Below are positions 1-5,160 of a stretch of DNA of 7,033 nt, piece by piece; the first letter of the stretch is position 1, and the number at the start of each line of letters is the position of its first letter. Under the pieces are notes generated by a model. The model did not search any database. It was given only the letters and a program-made list of their open reading frames with translations, and was not told the DNA's origin. Origin of the DNA: Chloroflexota bacterium (lineage in GTDB: Bacteria > Chloroflexota > Ktedonobacteria > Ktedonobacterales > Ktedonobacteraceae); the NCBI GenBank assembly GCA_027316975.1, contig DAHVFL010000251.1:1-7033 (forward strand), in the 5' to 3' direction. Both the position numbers and the translations under genes were made by a program.

Positions 1-497
1 CGCAGCATTCGCCCTGAGACAAAACGTTGGCTGAGCTGCGAATATCCAAATCCTGCGCGGTGACGGACGATTTCATGGGTCACGCTGCGCGAGATGCCAT
101 ACAGCAGAAAACTGAAACTGGCGTGTTCAAAGACGGAGCCATGCCCTGAGGACTTGAGATTGTCGAAATAGCGGTCGGCCCGGGCATTGAAGGTGCGTTT
201 GGGGCCAAAACTCATATAACAAACCTGTCCGGCAATTTTGCTGAGTTGCGCCCCGTCTGGCAAGGGGGTAGGATCGTTCAGATACTCTGGAAAATGTAAC
301 GATTCATCGAACCCATCCAGAAAACCTGCCAGTCCATGTAGATTGACGGTTGGTCGCGCAAGCAGAACAACCCCAGGACGGGTGAGATATGCTGACCCAC
401 CTGGAGAGAGATAAGCCGGGGCATGTAGCGCTGCAAATTTCGAACTATTGTCTCCATGCAGTTCTTGAAATAGCTTTTCAGGCGTGATTGTAGACAT
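1..497 (-). CDS. thyX: FAD-dependent thymidylate synthase (ThyX-like), N-terminal part, runs off the left edge
   Basis: ThyX makes dTMP from dUMP in the cytoplasm using FAD, NADPH and methylene-tetrahydrofolate. I translated this region by hand; 165 codons are visible and the C-terminus lies outside the window. The start is the ATG at 497, with AGGAGG at 503-508 and 5 nt spacing. Residues 119-130 (GHGSVFEHASFSF region) match the conserved ThyX helix. The signature RHR is at 145-147, followed by YSQLSQRF at 152-159. Two things are odd. RHR lies after an N-terminal region about 50 residues longer than in short ThyX proteins. There are also eight residues, not the usual seven, between RHR and the motif serine. 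It is therefore a ThyX-superfamily member of a variant subgroup; catalysis is inferred. The 66-residue HTH gene lies 99 bp upstream on the same strand and may be co-transcribed. Confidence 0.85.
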   Translation of the reverse strand, partial: MSTITPEKLFQELHGDNSSKFAALHAPAYLSPGGSAYLTRPGVVLLARPTVNLHGLAGFLDGFDESLHFPEYLNDPTPLPDGAQLSKIAGQVCYMSFGPKRTFNARADRYFDNLKSSGHGSVFEHASFSFLLYGISRSVTHEIVRHRAGFGYSQLSQRFVSGRML

Positions 498-529
498 ATG
501 CGCCTCCTGACTACTAGCTGGTTTACTGG

Positions 530-562
530 AGACTAGTCTAGCAGATTGGAAGCCATTTGGCT
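530..562. promoter_or_regulatory. Palindrome cluster upstream of thyX
   Basis: The 99-bp gap between thyX and the HTH gene holds a perfect 10-bp palindrome, AGACTAGTCT (530-539), and an AGCCA/TGGCT inverted repeat around TT (551-562). On the minus strand TGC-TAGACT resembles an extended -10 box, but no good -35 lies upstream. This may be a thyX promoter with an operator. A chance occurrence is possible. Confidence 0.25.
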
Positions 563-596
563 ACGGGCAACCTGATTTTCAGCGCAACCCTCACCC

Positions 597-797
597 CTAA
601 TTATCCCTTGTCGTCCTACGAGCCTGCTTGAAAGCGTTGAGATCGGCACGGCTAATGCGGTAAACGTGTTTACCGCGACGCCCGATGTCGATAGCTGGCA
701 ACTCGCCCGCTTGTATCCAGCTATATACGAGATTCTTGTGGACCTGTAGCTCTTCGGCAACCTGCTCAACGGTTAGCTCTTTTGACTCGCTTGACAT
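597..797 (-). CDS. Small excisionase/MerR-type helix-turn-helix protein (66 aa)
   Basis: The protein is a single DNA-binding domain of the excisionase (HTH_17) type. The helix-turn-helix spans roughly residues 9-38: a TVEQVAEELQV helix, a turn, then a recognition helix around NLVYSWIQAGELPA. A basic wing (GRRGKHVYRISRADL, 40-53) follows. It starts at ATG 797 with AGGAAGAG 5 nt upstream, and a strong promoter lies at 845-873. Such proteins act as excisionases or as small transcription factors. No integrase is nearby, so a regulator is more likely. It resembles the HTH protein at 2264-2461, with about half the positions identical across the helices. Its promoter sits back-to-back with that of the 106-aa/HNH operon, so autoregulation or control of that operon is plausible but inferred. 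Confidence 0.82.
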   Translation of the reverse strand: MSSESKELTVEQVAEELQVHKNLVYSWIQAGELPAIDIGRRGKHVYRISRADLNAFKQARRTTRDN

Positions 798-844
798 ACA
801 CGCTCTTCCTCATCATGAATTTCCTCGGCAGGAGGGACAGCGTG

Positions 845-873
845 ATTATAAGCTGTGACAGACAAAAAGTCAA
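845..873 (-). promoter_or_regulatory. Promoter of the HTH gene (and possibly thyX)
   Basis: On the minus strand, TTGACT (873-868), 17 bp and a perfect TATAAT (850-845). The -10 box ends about 47 bp before the HTH start codon. Confidence 0.75.
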
Positions 874-885
874 CGTATGAAAGAC

Positions 886-915
886 TTGACAAAAGTGGTT
901 TGGTTAAATTAAAAT
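886..915 (+). promoter_or_regulatory. Candidate promoter of the 106-aa/HNH operon
   Basis: TTGACA (886-891), 18 bp and TAAAAT (910-915). It is divergent from the HTH promoter, with only 12 bp between the two -35 boxes. GACAAAA occurs in both promoters (861-867 and 888-894), and AAGTC/GACTT forms a small inverted repeat between them; both could bind a shared regulator. Transcription would start near 922, leaving a leader of about 185 nt before the ATG at 1108. Confidence 0.5.
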
Positions 916-979
916 TAGTATGAATAACTTAGACATATCCAAAGTGATTTAGAAGTTACGTAGCGTGAAAATTGTATAG

Positions 980-1048
980 AGAAAAAGCCTACGCGTGTCA
1001 GGCGTGGGCTTGTAGAGACTAGCAAGTTTAGCACTGTCTAGACTCTCT
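980..1048 (-). ncRNA. Candidate small antisense RNA in the leader of the HNH operon
   Basis: A strong minus-strand promoter (1053-1081) is followed, about 35 nt after the expected start near 1048-1046, by an intrinsic terminator (982-1011). This predicts an RNA of about 65-70 nt. The 5' part folds by eye: AGAGA (1048-1044) pairs with UCUCU (1018-1014), and CUAG (1041-1038) with CUAG (1022-1019), with a 2-nt bulge. A smaller AGU/ACU hairpin lies inside. The 3' part is the terminator hairpin. No convincing reading frame is present. The RNA is fully complementary to the leader of the plus-strand operon if that starts near 922, so antisense control is inferred. It does not resemble an RNA family I know. 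Confidence 0.45.
982..1011 (-). terminator. Intrinsic terminator of the antisense RNA candidate
   Basis: In minus-strand sense, AAGCCCACGC and GCGTAGGCTT form a 10-bp stem (one G-U pair) around a 7-nt loop, and the strand runs straight into TTTTT then CTC. In the plus direction the hairpin is followed by GTAGAGAC, so it should not stop the operon transcript. Confidence 0.72.
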
Positions 1049-1052
1049 GTGC

Positions 1053-1081
1053 ATCATAGCCAGCGGAGCGCTAGCCGTCAA
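1053..1081 (-). promoter_or_regulatory. Promoter of the antisense RNA candidate
   Basis: On the minus strand, TTGACG (1081-1076), 17 bp and TATGAT (1058-1053): five of six consensus bases in each box with ideal spacing. It lies just upstream of, and opposite to, the ribosome site of the 106-aa gene. No minus-strand gene follows before the terminator at 1011. Confidence 0.6.
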
Positions 1082-1107
1082 GCAGAAAAAGAAAGGGAGC
1101 TATTATT

Positions 1108-1428
1108 ATGGTAGAACGAGAGCTGATAGGCAACAACGCCCTTGAGTCCGATGGCGATTTCGCCGATGGCTACACGAATGGCACCCTCTACTACTACGAC
1201 ACCAACTGCCAGTTACCACGTCCCTTTACGAGCAAAGCCATCTATGCGTTCATGATGGAGAACCTCTCTAGCCTACTGGCAAGCGCCGAATGGAACGCCG
1301 GATTTGTGTTCGGCTGGATTACCGCGTTTTGCGAGAACAACCCGGCGTTCTTTTTCACCAGCATTCTTCTCCCTGATTCAGTCACCGTGACTGAGCCGCT
1401 ACCCACGATTAGCCTGCAGGAAGCGTAA
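1108..1428 (+). CDS. Hypothetical protein, 106 aa, first gene of the HNH operon
   Basis: I do not recognise a named family. The ATG at 1108 is supported by AAGGGAG (1093-1099) with 8 nt spacing. The protein is acidic and rich in aromatic residues. Two short related patterns can be seen: DGYTNGTLYYYD (residues 20-31) and WNAGFVFGWITA (62-73), each with a small-aromatic-x-x-Gly core. No signal peptide or convincing membrane helix is present, and there are no metal-binding cysteine clusters. The gene ends 21 bp before the HNH endonuclease gene on the same strand, so co-transcription is likely. It could be a partner or control protein of the nuclease, or unrelated cargo; the sequence cannot decide. 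Confidence 0.72.
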   Translation: MVERELIGNNALESDGDFADGYTNGTLYYYDTNCQLPRPFTSKAIYAFMMENLSSLLASAEWNAGFVFGWITAFCENNPAFFFTSILLPDSVTVTEPLPTISLQEA

Positions 1429-1449
1429 CGTTGCGTTGAGGCGGACAAC

Positions 1450-2184
1450 ATGACGCTTGCCCGCCATTCTCTTCTTCGAGAGATGAGTATGTTTAAACAT
1501 GTTGGCCTGTTCTGCGGTTGTGAGGGCAAATATTGTAATCAATGTGGCCAGATGAAGTGTCATCGAGCATTTCATAGGGATAAAGCTGGCTCTTTCGGGC
1601 TACGTTGGCGGTGTAAGGACTGCCAACAAGCCTATTTTAAGGAGAAAACTGATCAAATAAATGAACGCCGCAAGGAATATAAGGCTGAACATAGAGAGCA
1701 CTTTAACGAGTATGATAGAGAATATCTCCGTAAAAATCCCGAGCCGAAACGAGCTAGAGACCGGAAGTATCGGCAGGAGCATCGAGAAGAGATCAAAATC
1801 AAAAAAAGCATTTCTAATAAAAGGCGTAGGAGTACCGAGGAGTATAAAAAACGTAGCGCTGAATACAATCATCAATACAGACAGCTCCATCCAGAGCAGA
1901 ATGCTCAAAACTTCAATAACCGCCGAGCACGTATTCTGCAAGCAGGTGGTTCATTTACCTCAAAGGAGTGGCAAAATCTTTGTGCCTACTATAATCACAT
2001 GTGCCTGTGCTGTGGCAGACGTGAGCCGGAGATAAAGCTGACCGCCGATCATGTCATCCCGTTGTCTAAAGGGGGAACGAACTTTATTGATAATATACAG
2101 CCGCTTTGCCAGAGCTGTAACTCAAGCAAGTATAGATCACTCATTGATTACCGGGTAAATTGGAGCGAAAAGAGTCAGGGATAG
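1450..2184 (+). CDS. HNH endonuclease with N-terminal zinc ribbon (244 aa)
   Basis: This is a metal-dependent DNA nuclease of the HNH family. An N-terminal zinc ribbon is formed by C29-x2-C32 and C55-x2-C58. Residues about 62-165 are a very charged, probably helical linker with repeated Y-R-x-E-H-R-E-like units. The C-terminal HNH domain (about 167-230) has zinc cysteines C185-x2-C188 and C220-x2-C223, the catalytic DH pair at D200-H201, and N215 and N224. All key residues are present, so it should be active. GAGG (1438-1441) lies 8 nt upstream of the ATG; ATG codons at 1483 and 1489 are alternatives. Similar solitary nucleases occur in phages, homing elements and defence loci. The coding sequence is visibly richer in A/T than moaA or glnA, consistent with transfer (inference). 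It follows the 106-aa gene by 21 bp. Confidence 0.88.
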   Translation: MTLARHSLLREMSMFKHVGLFCGCEGKYCNQCGQMKCHRAFHRDKAGSFGLRWRCKDCQQAYFKEKTDQINERRKEYKAEHREHFNEYDREYLRKNPEPKRARDRKYRQEHREEIKIKKSISNKRRRSTEEYKKRSAEYNHQYRQLHPEQNAQNFNNRRARILQAGGSFTSKEWQNLCAYYNHMCLCCGRREPEIKLTADHVIPLSKGGTNFIDNIQPLCQSCNSSKYRSLIDYRVNWSEKSQG

Positions 2185-2188
2185 ATGC

Positions 2189-2236
2189 GAGGATGCATAG
2201 GGTGTTACGTGCATTTAGCCCCTATACATCCTCTTT
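2189..2236 (+). terminator. Hairpin after the HNH gene, probable terminator
   Basis: GAGGATGCATAGGG (2189-2202) and CCCTATACATCCTC (2220-2233) form a 14-bp stem with one C/A mismatch and a 17-nt loop, 5 bases after the HNH stop codon. Only TTT follows, so the U tract is weak. The loop is also large for an intrinsic terminator. A structured 3' end or a protein-binding site is the alternative. Confidence 0.45.
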
Positions 2237-2278
2237 GATACGCTATGACTCTATACCGATACGCTATGACTCTACACC
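2237..2278. repeat. Two-copy 21-bp tandem repeat
   Basis: Positions 2237-2257 and 2258-2278 are direct copies (GATACGCTATGACTCTA core) differing at one base (T/C). The second copy contains the stop codon and last codons of the HTH gene at 2264-2461, read on the minus strand. The first copy lies between that gene and the HNH hairpin and duplicates the same TAG. Confidence 0.85.
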
Positions 2279-2461
2279 CGGCTTGAGCAGCATATCAAGT
2301 GTTGCACGGCGAATGCGGTATGCCTGTCTTTGACCACGGTGAGGAAGCGTAATAGCCTCCAGTACGCCGTTCTTGATCCAGCGTCTCACCGTGGTATCAT
2401 CCACCCGTAACTGTTGGGCAACTTCGCGGACTGTTAGTAGATCCGCTTCTTCATGCGCCAC
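2264..2461 (-). CDS. Second small excisionase-type helix-turn-helix protein (65 aa)
   Basis: The protein is a single excisionase-type HTH domain. Residues 9-20 (LTVREVAQQLRV) are the first helix, residues 22-34 (DTTVRRWIKNGVL) the recognition helix, and HRGQRQAYRIRRATLDML (41-58) the basic wing. The start codon is GTG at 2461, supported by AAAGAGG (2473-2467) at 5 nt spacing; no in-frame ATG gives a full domain. It is a paralogue of the protein at 597-797. It lies convergent to the HNH operon, so the two HTH genes bracket that operon. The last codons and stop fall in a 21-bp tandem duplication. A regulator or excisionase role is inferred from the fold only. A weak promoter candidate (TTGTTC, 17 bp, GATGAT) lies upstream. 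Confidence 0.8.
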   Translation of the reverse strand: MAHEEADLLTVREVAQQLRVDDTTVRRWIKNGVLEAITLPHRGQRQAYRIRRATLDMLLKPGVES

Positions 2462-2674
2462 AGTGGCCTCTTTCTGTTTTTACGCTACAAAAACGAGCAG
2501 CCCTTTAAGAAACATGGGACTGCACATATCATCTATTTGACTATAACGACGAACAATCAGCTTTTTCGTAACGCTATACGGTAAAGCCGCTCGTAGTGCT
2601 AATGCATGTAGCGCATGTGTAATTTACGTGAAGCATCTATATGGAAAAGTGCGATAATGTAGCGAACAGCCTGC

Positions 2675-3670
2675 TTAGCCGCCAATCATCGACATACTGC
2701 GATTGGCGCGTTTGAAACGTTTGTCTCCGATATGGTGCTTCAGTTCTTTGTTCCAGACAGCCTGCCGTATCGTTTGCGCGATCGCTTCATCGTTTGCATC
2801 GGAGCGCAGCACTGCGCGCAGGTCAGTTTCTTCTGTGGCGAAGAGGCAGGTGCGAAGTTGCCCGTCGGCGGTCAGGCGGATGCGGTCGCAGGTGGCGCAG
2901 AAAGGTTCGCTGACGGGGTTGATGAAGCCAACCTCACCGATGCCATCGCTGAAGGTGTAACGACGCGCCGTTTCGGATGGGTCGCCTGTGGTGATGGGAA
3001 CAAGGGGGCCGTATTCCGCTTCGATGATGGCTTTGAGTTCCGCGCCGGTCAGGATGTCTTCCTTGCGCCATATCTGGTCGGCATCGAGCGGCATGAATTC
3101 GATCCAGCGCATGACATAGGCTTTGCGTCGCGCCAGGCGCACAAATTCCAGCGCCTCTTCTTCACTATAGCCTTTAATGGCGACGGCATTTACTTTGATG
3201 GGATGGATGGATGGGTGCTTTTCAAGCTCCTCCAACCCTTCCAGCACGCGCTGTAACTGATCCCGGCGTGTCAACTGCGAGAATTTCTCGCGCACCAGCG
3301 AGTCCAGGCTGACGTTGATGCGAGTCAGCCCGGCTTCGGCAAGCGGCCCTGCCTGTTGTTTCAGAAGAATGCCATTGGTGGTCAGACTGAGACTGCGCAG
3401 CCCATCGATCTTGCGCAACATGCGCACCAGGTCGGGAACATCGCGGCGCACCAGTGGCTCGCCGCCTGTCAGGCGAATTTGCTCGATGCCAATAGCTACA
3501 GCCACGCGCGAGATACGTTCGATTTCCTCGTAAGAGAGGATTTCCGCCTTCTTGAGCCAGGGTAAACCTTCGGCTGGCATACAATAGGTGCAGCGGAAGT
3601 TGCATTTGTCGGTAATCGAAATGCGCATACTTTTAATGCGGCGTCCATAGCTATCAATGAGCAGTTCCAT
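2675..3670 (-). CDS. moaA: GTP 3',8-cyclase MoaA (molybdenum cofactor biosynthesis)
   Basis: MoaA is a cytoplasmic radical-SAM enzyme that, with MoaC, converts GTP to cyclic pyranopterin monophosphate, the first step of molybdopterin synthesis. The 331 residues match the family length of about 330. The N-terminal radical-SAM cluster is C23-x3-C27-x2-C30, followed by the SAM-binding GGEP at 69-72. The C-terminal GTP-binding cluster is C258-x2-C261-x13-C275, with nearby arginines R263 and R265. The chain ends in the family's conserved Gly-Gly (330-331). All key residues are intact. The ATG at 3670 has GGAG (3682-3679) 8 nt upstream. No other moa, moe or molybdoenzyme gene is visible in the window. 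The padR gene ends 51 bp upstream on the same strand, so they may share a transcript. No clear terminator follows. Confidence 0.97.
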   Translation of the reverse strand: MELLIDSYGRRIKSMRISITDKCNFRCTYCMPAEGLPWLKKAEILSYEEIERISRVAVAIGIEQIRLTGGEPLVRRDVPDLVRMLRKIDGLRSLSLTTNGILLKQQAGPLAEAGLTRINVSLDSLVREKFSQLTRRDQLQRVLEGLEELEKHPSIHPIKVNAVAIKGYSEEEALEFVRLARRKAYVMRWIEFMPLDADQIWRKEDILTGAELKAIIEAEYGPLVPITTGDPSETARRYTFSDGIGEVGFINPVSEPFCATCDRIRLTADGQLRTCLFATEETDLRAVLRSDANDEAIAQTIRQAVWNKELKHHIGDKRFKRANRSMSMIGG

Positions 3671-3721
3671 GAGTCACACTCCAGTACGGTACATTCCAGT
3701 GTATCAACGCTTCATACTTTA

Positions 3722-4309
3722 CTATATCATATTCTGTGAGCCATCTACTAACGCTTTCGCCATCTCTTTCTCGCGCAGGCCGTTAGCGTACTCTAATTCG
3801 ATGTGCCAGTGGCTGCTGGCGCGGCGTAAGGTGTGCAACGTCAATTCAAGCTGAGGAAGGCTCAAAGAGTGATAGTATGCTTTCCCATCCACCACGTTTT
3901 TGGCCCCGGCTTTCAGGTGATGCGTATGCATCTGGCAATAGTGGATGTAATGATCGACCAGTTCCAGGCGTTCCGCGGGGTGCAAAAAATCAAAAAAGCA
4001 CACCTTGAGCCAGAAGAATTTGGAGTATTCACCGGGATGAGCGGTCATATCCATCATTAACTGGTGAAAATGCCTGCGCCCTTCTTCTGAAATGGAATAC
4101 GCTCGCGCCTGCCGGTCGTGTTGCGGAGCATTCTCCTTTATATCGGAGGATGTGATTAATCCCTCTTGCTCTAAGGCCTTCAATTTGGGGTAGAGCGAGC
4201 CGTGACTCACTTTCGTCTCTGGCCCGATCATATCGTTCATGATTTTCGCGATCAAATAGCCATGCATGGTATCACGCATGAGCAGCGCCAGTATGAGTAG
4301 TTCGTACAA
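3722..4309 (-). CDS. PadR-family transcriptional regulator (195 aa)
   Basis: PadR proteins are dimeric repressors that respond to small molecules. Residues 1-80 are the winged helix: LILALLMRDTMHGYLIAKI (6-23) and SHGSLYPKLKALEQEGLI (35-52) are the typical PadR signatures, and the wing includes RQARAYSISEEG (66-77). Residues about 90-185 are a mainly helical dimerisation domain of the Vir_act_alpha_C kind. The start is TTG at 4309, chosen because the family normally begins with this LxLLILALL stretch and because AGAGGG lies 4-5 nt upstream. A promoter at 4426-4454 and a quasi-palindrome at 4369-4389 lie upstream, fitting autoregulation. Targets are unknown; the adjacent moaA and the gene at 4536 are candidates by position only. 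Confidence 0.93.
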   Translation of the reverse strand: MYELLILALLMRDTMHGYLIAKIMNDMIGPETKVSHGSLYPKLKALEQEGLITSSDIKENAPQHDRQARAYSISEEGRRHFHQLMMDMTAHPGEYSKFFWLKVCFFDFLHPAERLELVDHYIHYCQMHTHHLKAGAKNVVDGKAYYHSLSLPQLELTLHTLRRASSHWHIELEYANGLREKEMAKALVDGSQNMI

Positions 4310-4368
4310 GTCACCCTCTTTTCTCTGAACATGCCGCCGCAGTCATCAAGGATAAGGAATAAGACGTG

Positions 4369-4389
4369 GACATGTCTTATTGACAGGTC
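4369..4389. promoter_or_regulatory. Quasi-palindromic operator candidate upstream of padR
   Basis: GACATGTC (4369-4376), TTATT, then GACAGGTC (4382-4389): 8-bp arms matching at seven positions. It resembles ATGT/ACAT-type PadR operators but with different spacing. It lies in the padR 5' leader and overlaps the -35 box of a plus-strand promoter. Confidence 0.45.
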
Positions 4390-4409
4390 TAACAGAGATG
4401 TCATATAAG
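4380..4409 (+). promoter_or_regulatory. Plus-strand promoter facing the padR promoter
   Basis: TTGACA (4380-4385), 18 bp and TATAAG (4404-4409). The sequence is good but no convincing plus-strand gene follows; a transcript would run into the hairpin at 4464-4507. It may make a short antisense RNA or may only look like a promoter. Confidence 0.35.
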
Positions 4410-4425
4410 CATATGCAGTAGATAG

Positions 4426-4454
4426 AGTATGATTGATGAAGTGAAAATTGTCAA
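4426..4454 (-). promoter_or_regulatory. Promoter of padR (and possibly moaA)
   Basis: On the minus strand, TTGACA (4454-4449), 17 bp and CATACT (4431-4426). The -35 box directly follows the U tract of the terminator of the upstream gene. The leader to the TTG start is about 110 nt. Confidence 0.5.
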
Positions 4455-4458
4455 TAAG

Positions 4459-4507
4459 AAAAAGTGTAGTTGAGATGTTGCTTATCAAAGATATCTCCCA
4501 ACTACAC
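4459..4507 (-). terminator. Intrinsic terminator of the 113-aa gene
   Basis: GTGTAGTTG (4464-4472) pairs perfectly with CAACTACAC (4499-4507). Four more pairs, AGAT (4473-4476) with ATCT (4493-4496), follow past a 2-nt bulge. Read on the minus strand the stem runs into TTTTTCTTATT (4463-4453). It begins 29 bases after the stop codon of the gene ending at 4536. Confidence 0.75.
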
Positions 4508-4535
4508 GAAAAAATTTGCGTGGGGTCTGAGGAGA

Positions 4536-4877
4536 TTAGTAGCTAACGAGGGAAAAGCCATTTTTAATGGTGATAGGGTGATTCTTCTTGAGCGATTTCC
4601 AGGCAGTTTTGCTCATGCGTGCCTGGTTGCGCAATTCAACAAGCAGAGCTTCTTCAAAATGTTCGGAAGCAATGATTACTGCTTTGCGCAATTCTTCGCG
4701 CTGCGAATTAATGAATGCTTCGATTTCTGAGAGCCTGCCTGCATTATAATTCAACCCACGAATAGCCTGTCGTGCCAGGTTAGCCCATTCCATATACGGA
4801 GCCCGTAGCGTTGCGAATTTGTAGGAGATGAATGATGCAAGTTCTTCGTAGTCAGGAATCGATGAATTGTTCGACAT
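4536..4877 (-). CDS. Hypothetical protein, 113 aa
   Basis: I do not recognise a family. The gene is well supported: a perfect-looking ribosome site (GGGAGGA, about 7 nt before the ATG at 4877), a strong promoter at 4962-4991 and an intrinsic terminator at 4464-4507 make it a complete single-gene unit. The protein looks soluble and mostly helical: residues about 8-40 are amphipathic and aromatic-rich (FISYKFATLRAPYMEWANLA), and about 45-80 are charged helical sequence (LSEIEAFINSQREELRKAV). The tail is basic. There is no signal peptide, membrane segment or cysteine cluster. It lies upstream of padR on the same strand and could be one of its targets, but nothing shows this directly. Confidence 0.78.
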   Translation of the reverse strand: MSNNSSIPDYEELASFISYKFATLRAPYMEWANLARQAIRGLNYNAGRLSEIEAFINSQREELRKAVIIASEHFEEALLVELRNQARMSKTAWKSLKKNHPITIKNGFSLVSY

Positions 4878-4934
4878 TGATGTTTCCTCCCATTCGACGT
4901 AGTAACTTTTGTGAGTGTCTCAAACTGCGTGAGA

Positions 4935-4948
4935 ACCTGGTTACAGGT
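4935..4948. promoter_or_regulatory. Small inverted repeat in the 5' leader of the 113-aa gene
   Basis: ACCTG, GTTA, CAGGT: perfect 5-bp arms, 14-27 bp downstream of the -10 box, a typical place for a repressor site. No binder is known. Confidence 0.3.
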
Positions 4949-4961
4949 GGGCGATACCGCA

Positions 4962-4991
4962 AGTATAACATACAGCATCGCACCTTGTCAA
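4962..4991 (-). promoter_or_regulatory. Promoter of the 113-aa gene
   Basis: On the minus strand, TTGACA (4991-4986), 18 bp and TATACT (4967-4962). The -35 box is preceded by a run of A/T (about 4991-5030) that could act as an UP element. Confidence 0.72.
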
Positions 4992-5108
4992 TTTTTTATA
5001 AATATCACTTCAAAATATTGTACTACAAATAGCGTTGACATATATTTATACGAGATATTACATTGAAGTACACAATGGTATTCGAAGCATCACAATGTGG
5101 CTAAAAGA

Positions 5109-5134
5109 AACCTGGTAACAAAAGTTACCAGGTT
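5109..5134 (-). terminator. Intrinsic terminator of glnA
   Basis: AACCTGGTAAC and GTTACCAGGTT form a perfect 11-bp stem with a 4-nt loop. On the minus strand it continues into TCTTTTAG. It lies 27 bases past the glnA stop codon. No plus-strand U tract is present, so it serves glnA. Confidence 0.85.
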
Positions 5135-5160
5135 CCCAATGAAAGGAGGCACGGATGGGT

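Noticed and set aside
533..769. 78-codon minus-strand reading frame overlapping the first HTH gene
   Set aside because: It lies in another frame of a gene with a clear domain, promoter and ribosome site; its translation shows no family features.
1600..1941. Hydrophobic minus-strand frame inside the HNH gene that looks like a membrane protein
   Set aside because: Antisense of a Lys/Arg/Glu-rich linker always reads as hydrophobic Leu/Phe/Ser sequence; no start signal supports it.
597..2461. Reading the islet as an integrated phage or integrative element because of the excisionase-like proteins
   Set aside because: No integrase, structural gene, attachment-site repeat or tRNA edge is visible; small HTH domains of this kind are often simple regulators.
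2579..2640. GCATGT repeats and short palindromes around 2600-2640
   Set aside because: Arms are 4-6 bp and not linked to a promoter or terminator; expected by chance in A/T-rich intergenic sequence.
2732..3256. 174-codon plus-strand frame antisense to moaA
   Set aside because: It mirrors moaA codon structure; MoaA is complete with all motifs, and no family is recognisable on the other strand.
4470..4730. 86-codon plus-strand frame downstream of the plus promoter at 4380-4409
   Set aside because: It has no ribosome site, starts inside a terminator hairpin and lies antisense to the 113-aa gene, which has a full promoter, ribosome site and terminator.
4935..5134. Shared ACCTGGT-AC sequence between the small inverted repeat at 4935-4948 and the glnA terminator stem
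   Set aside because: The match is about 9 bases; one copy is clearly a terminator, so a shared regulator site is not supported.
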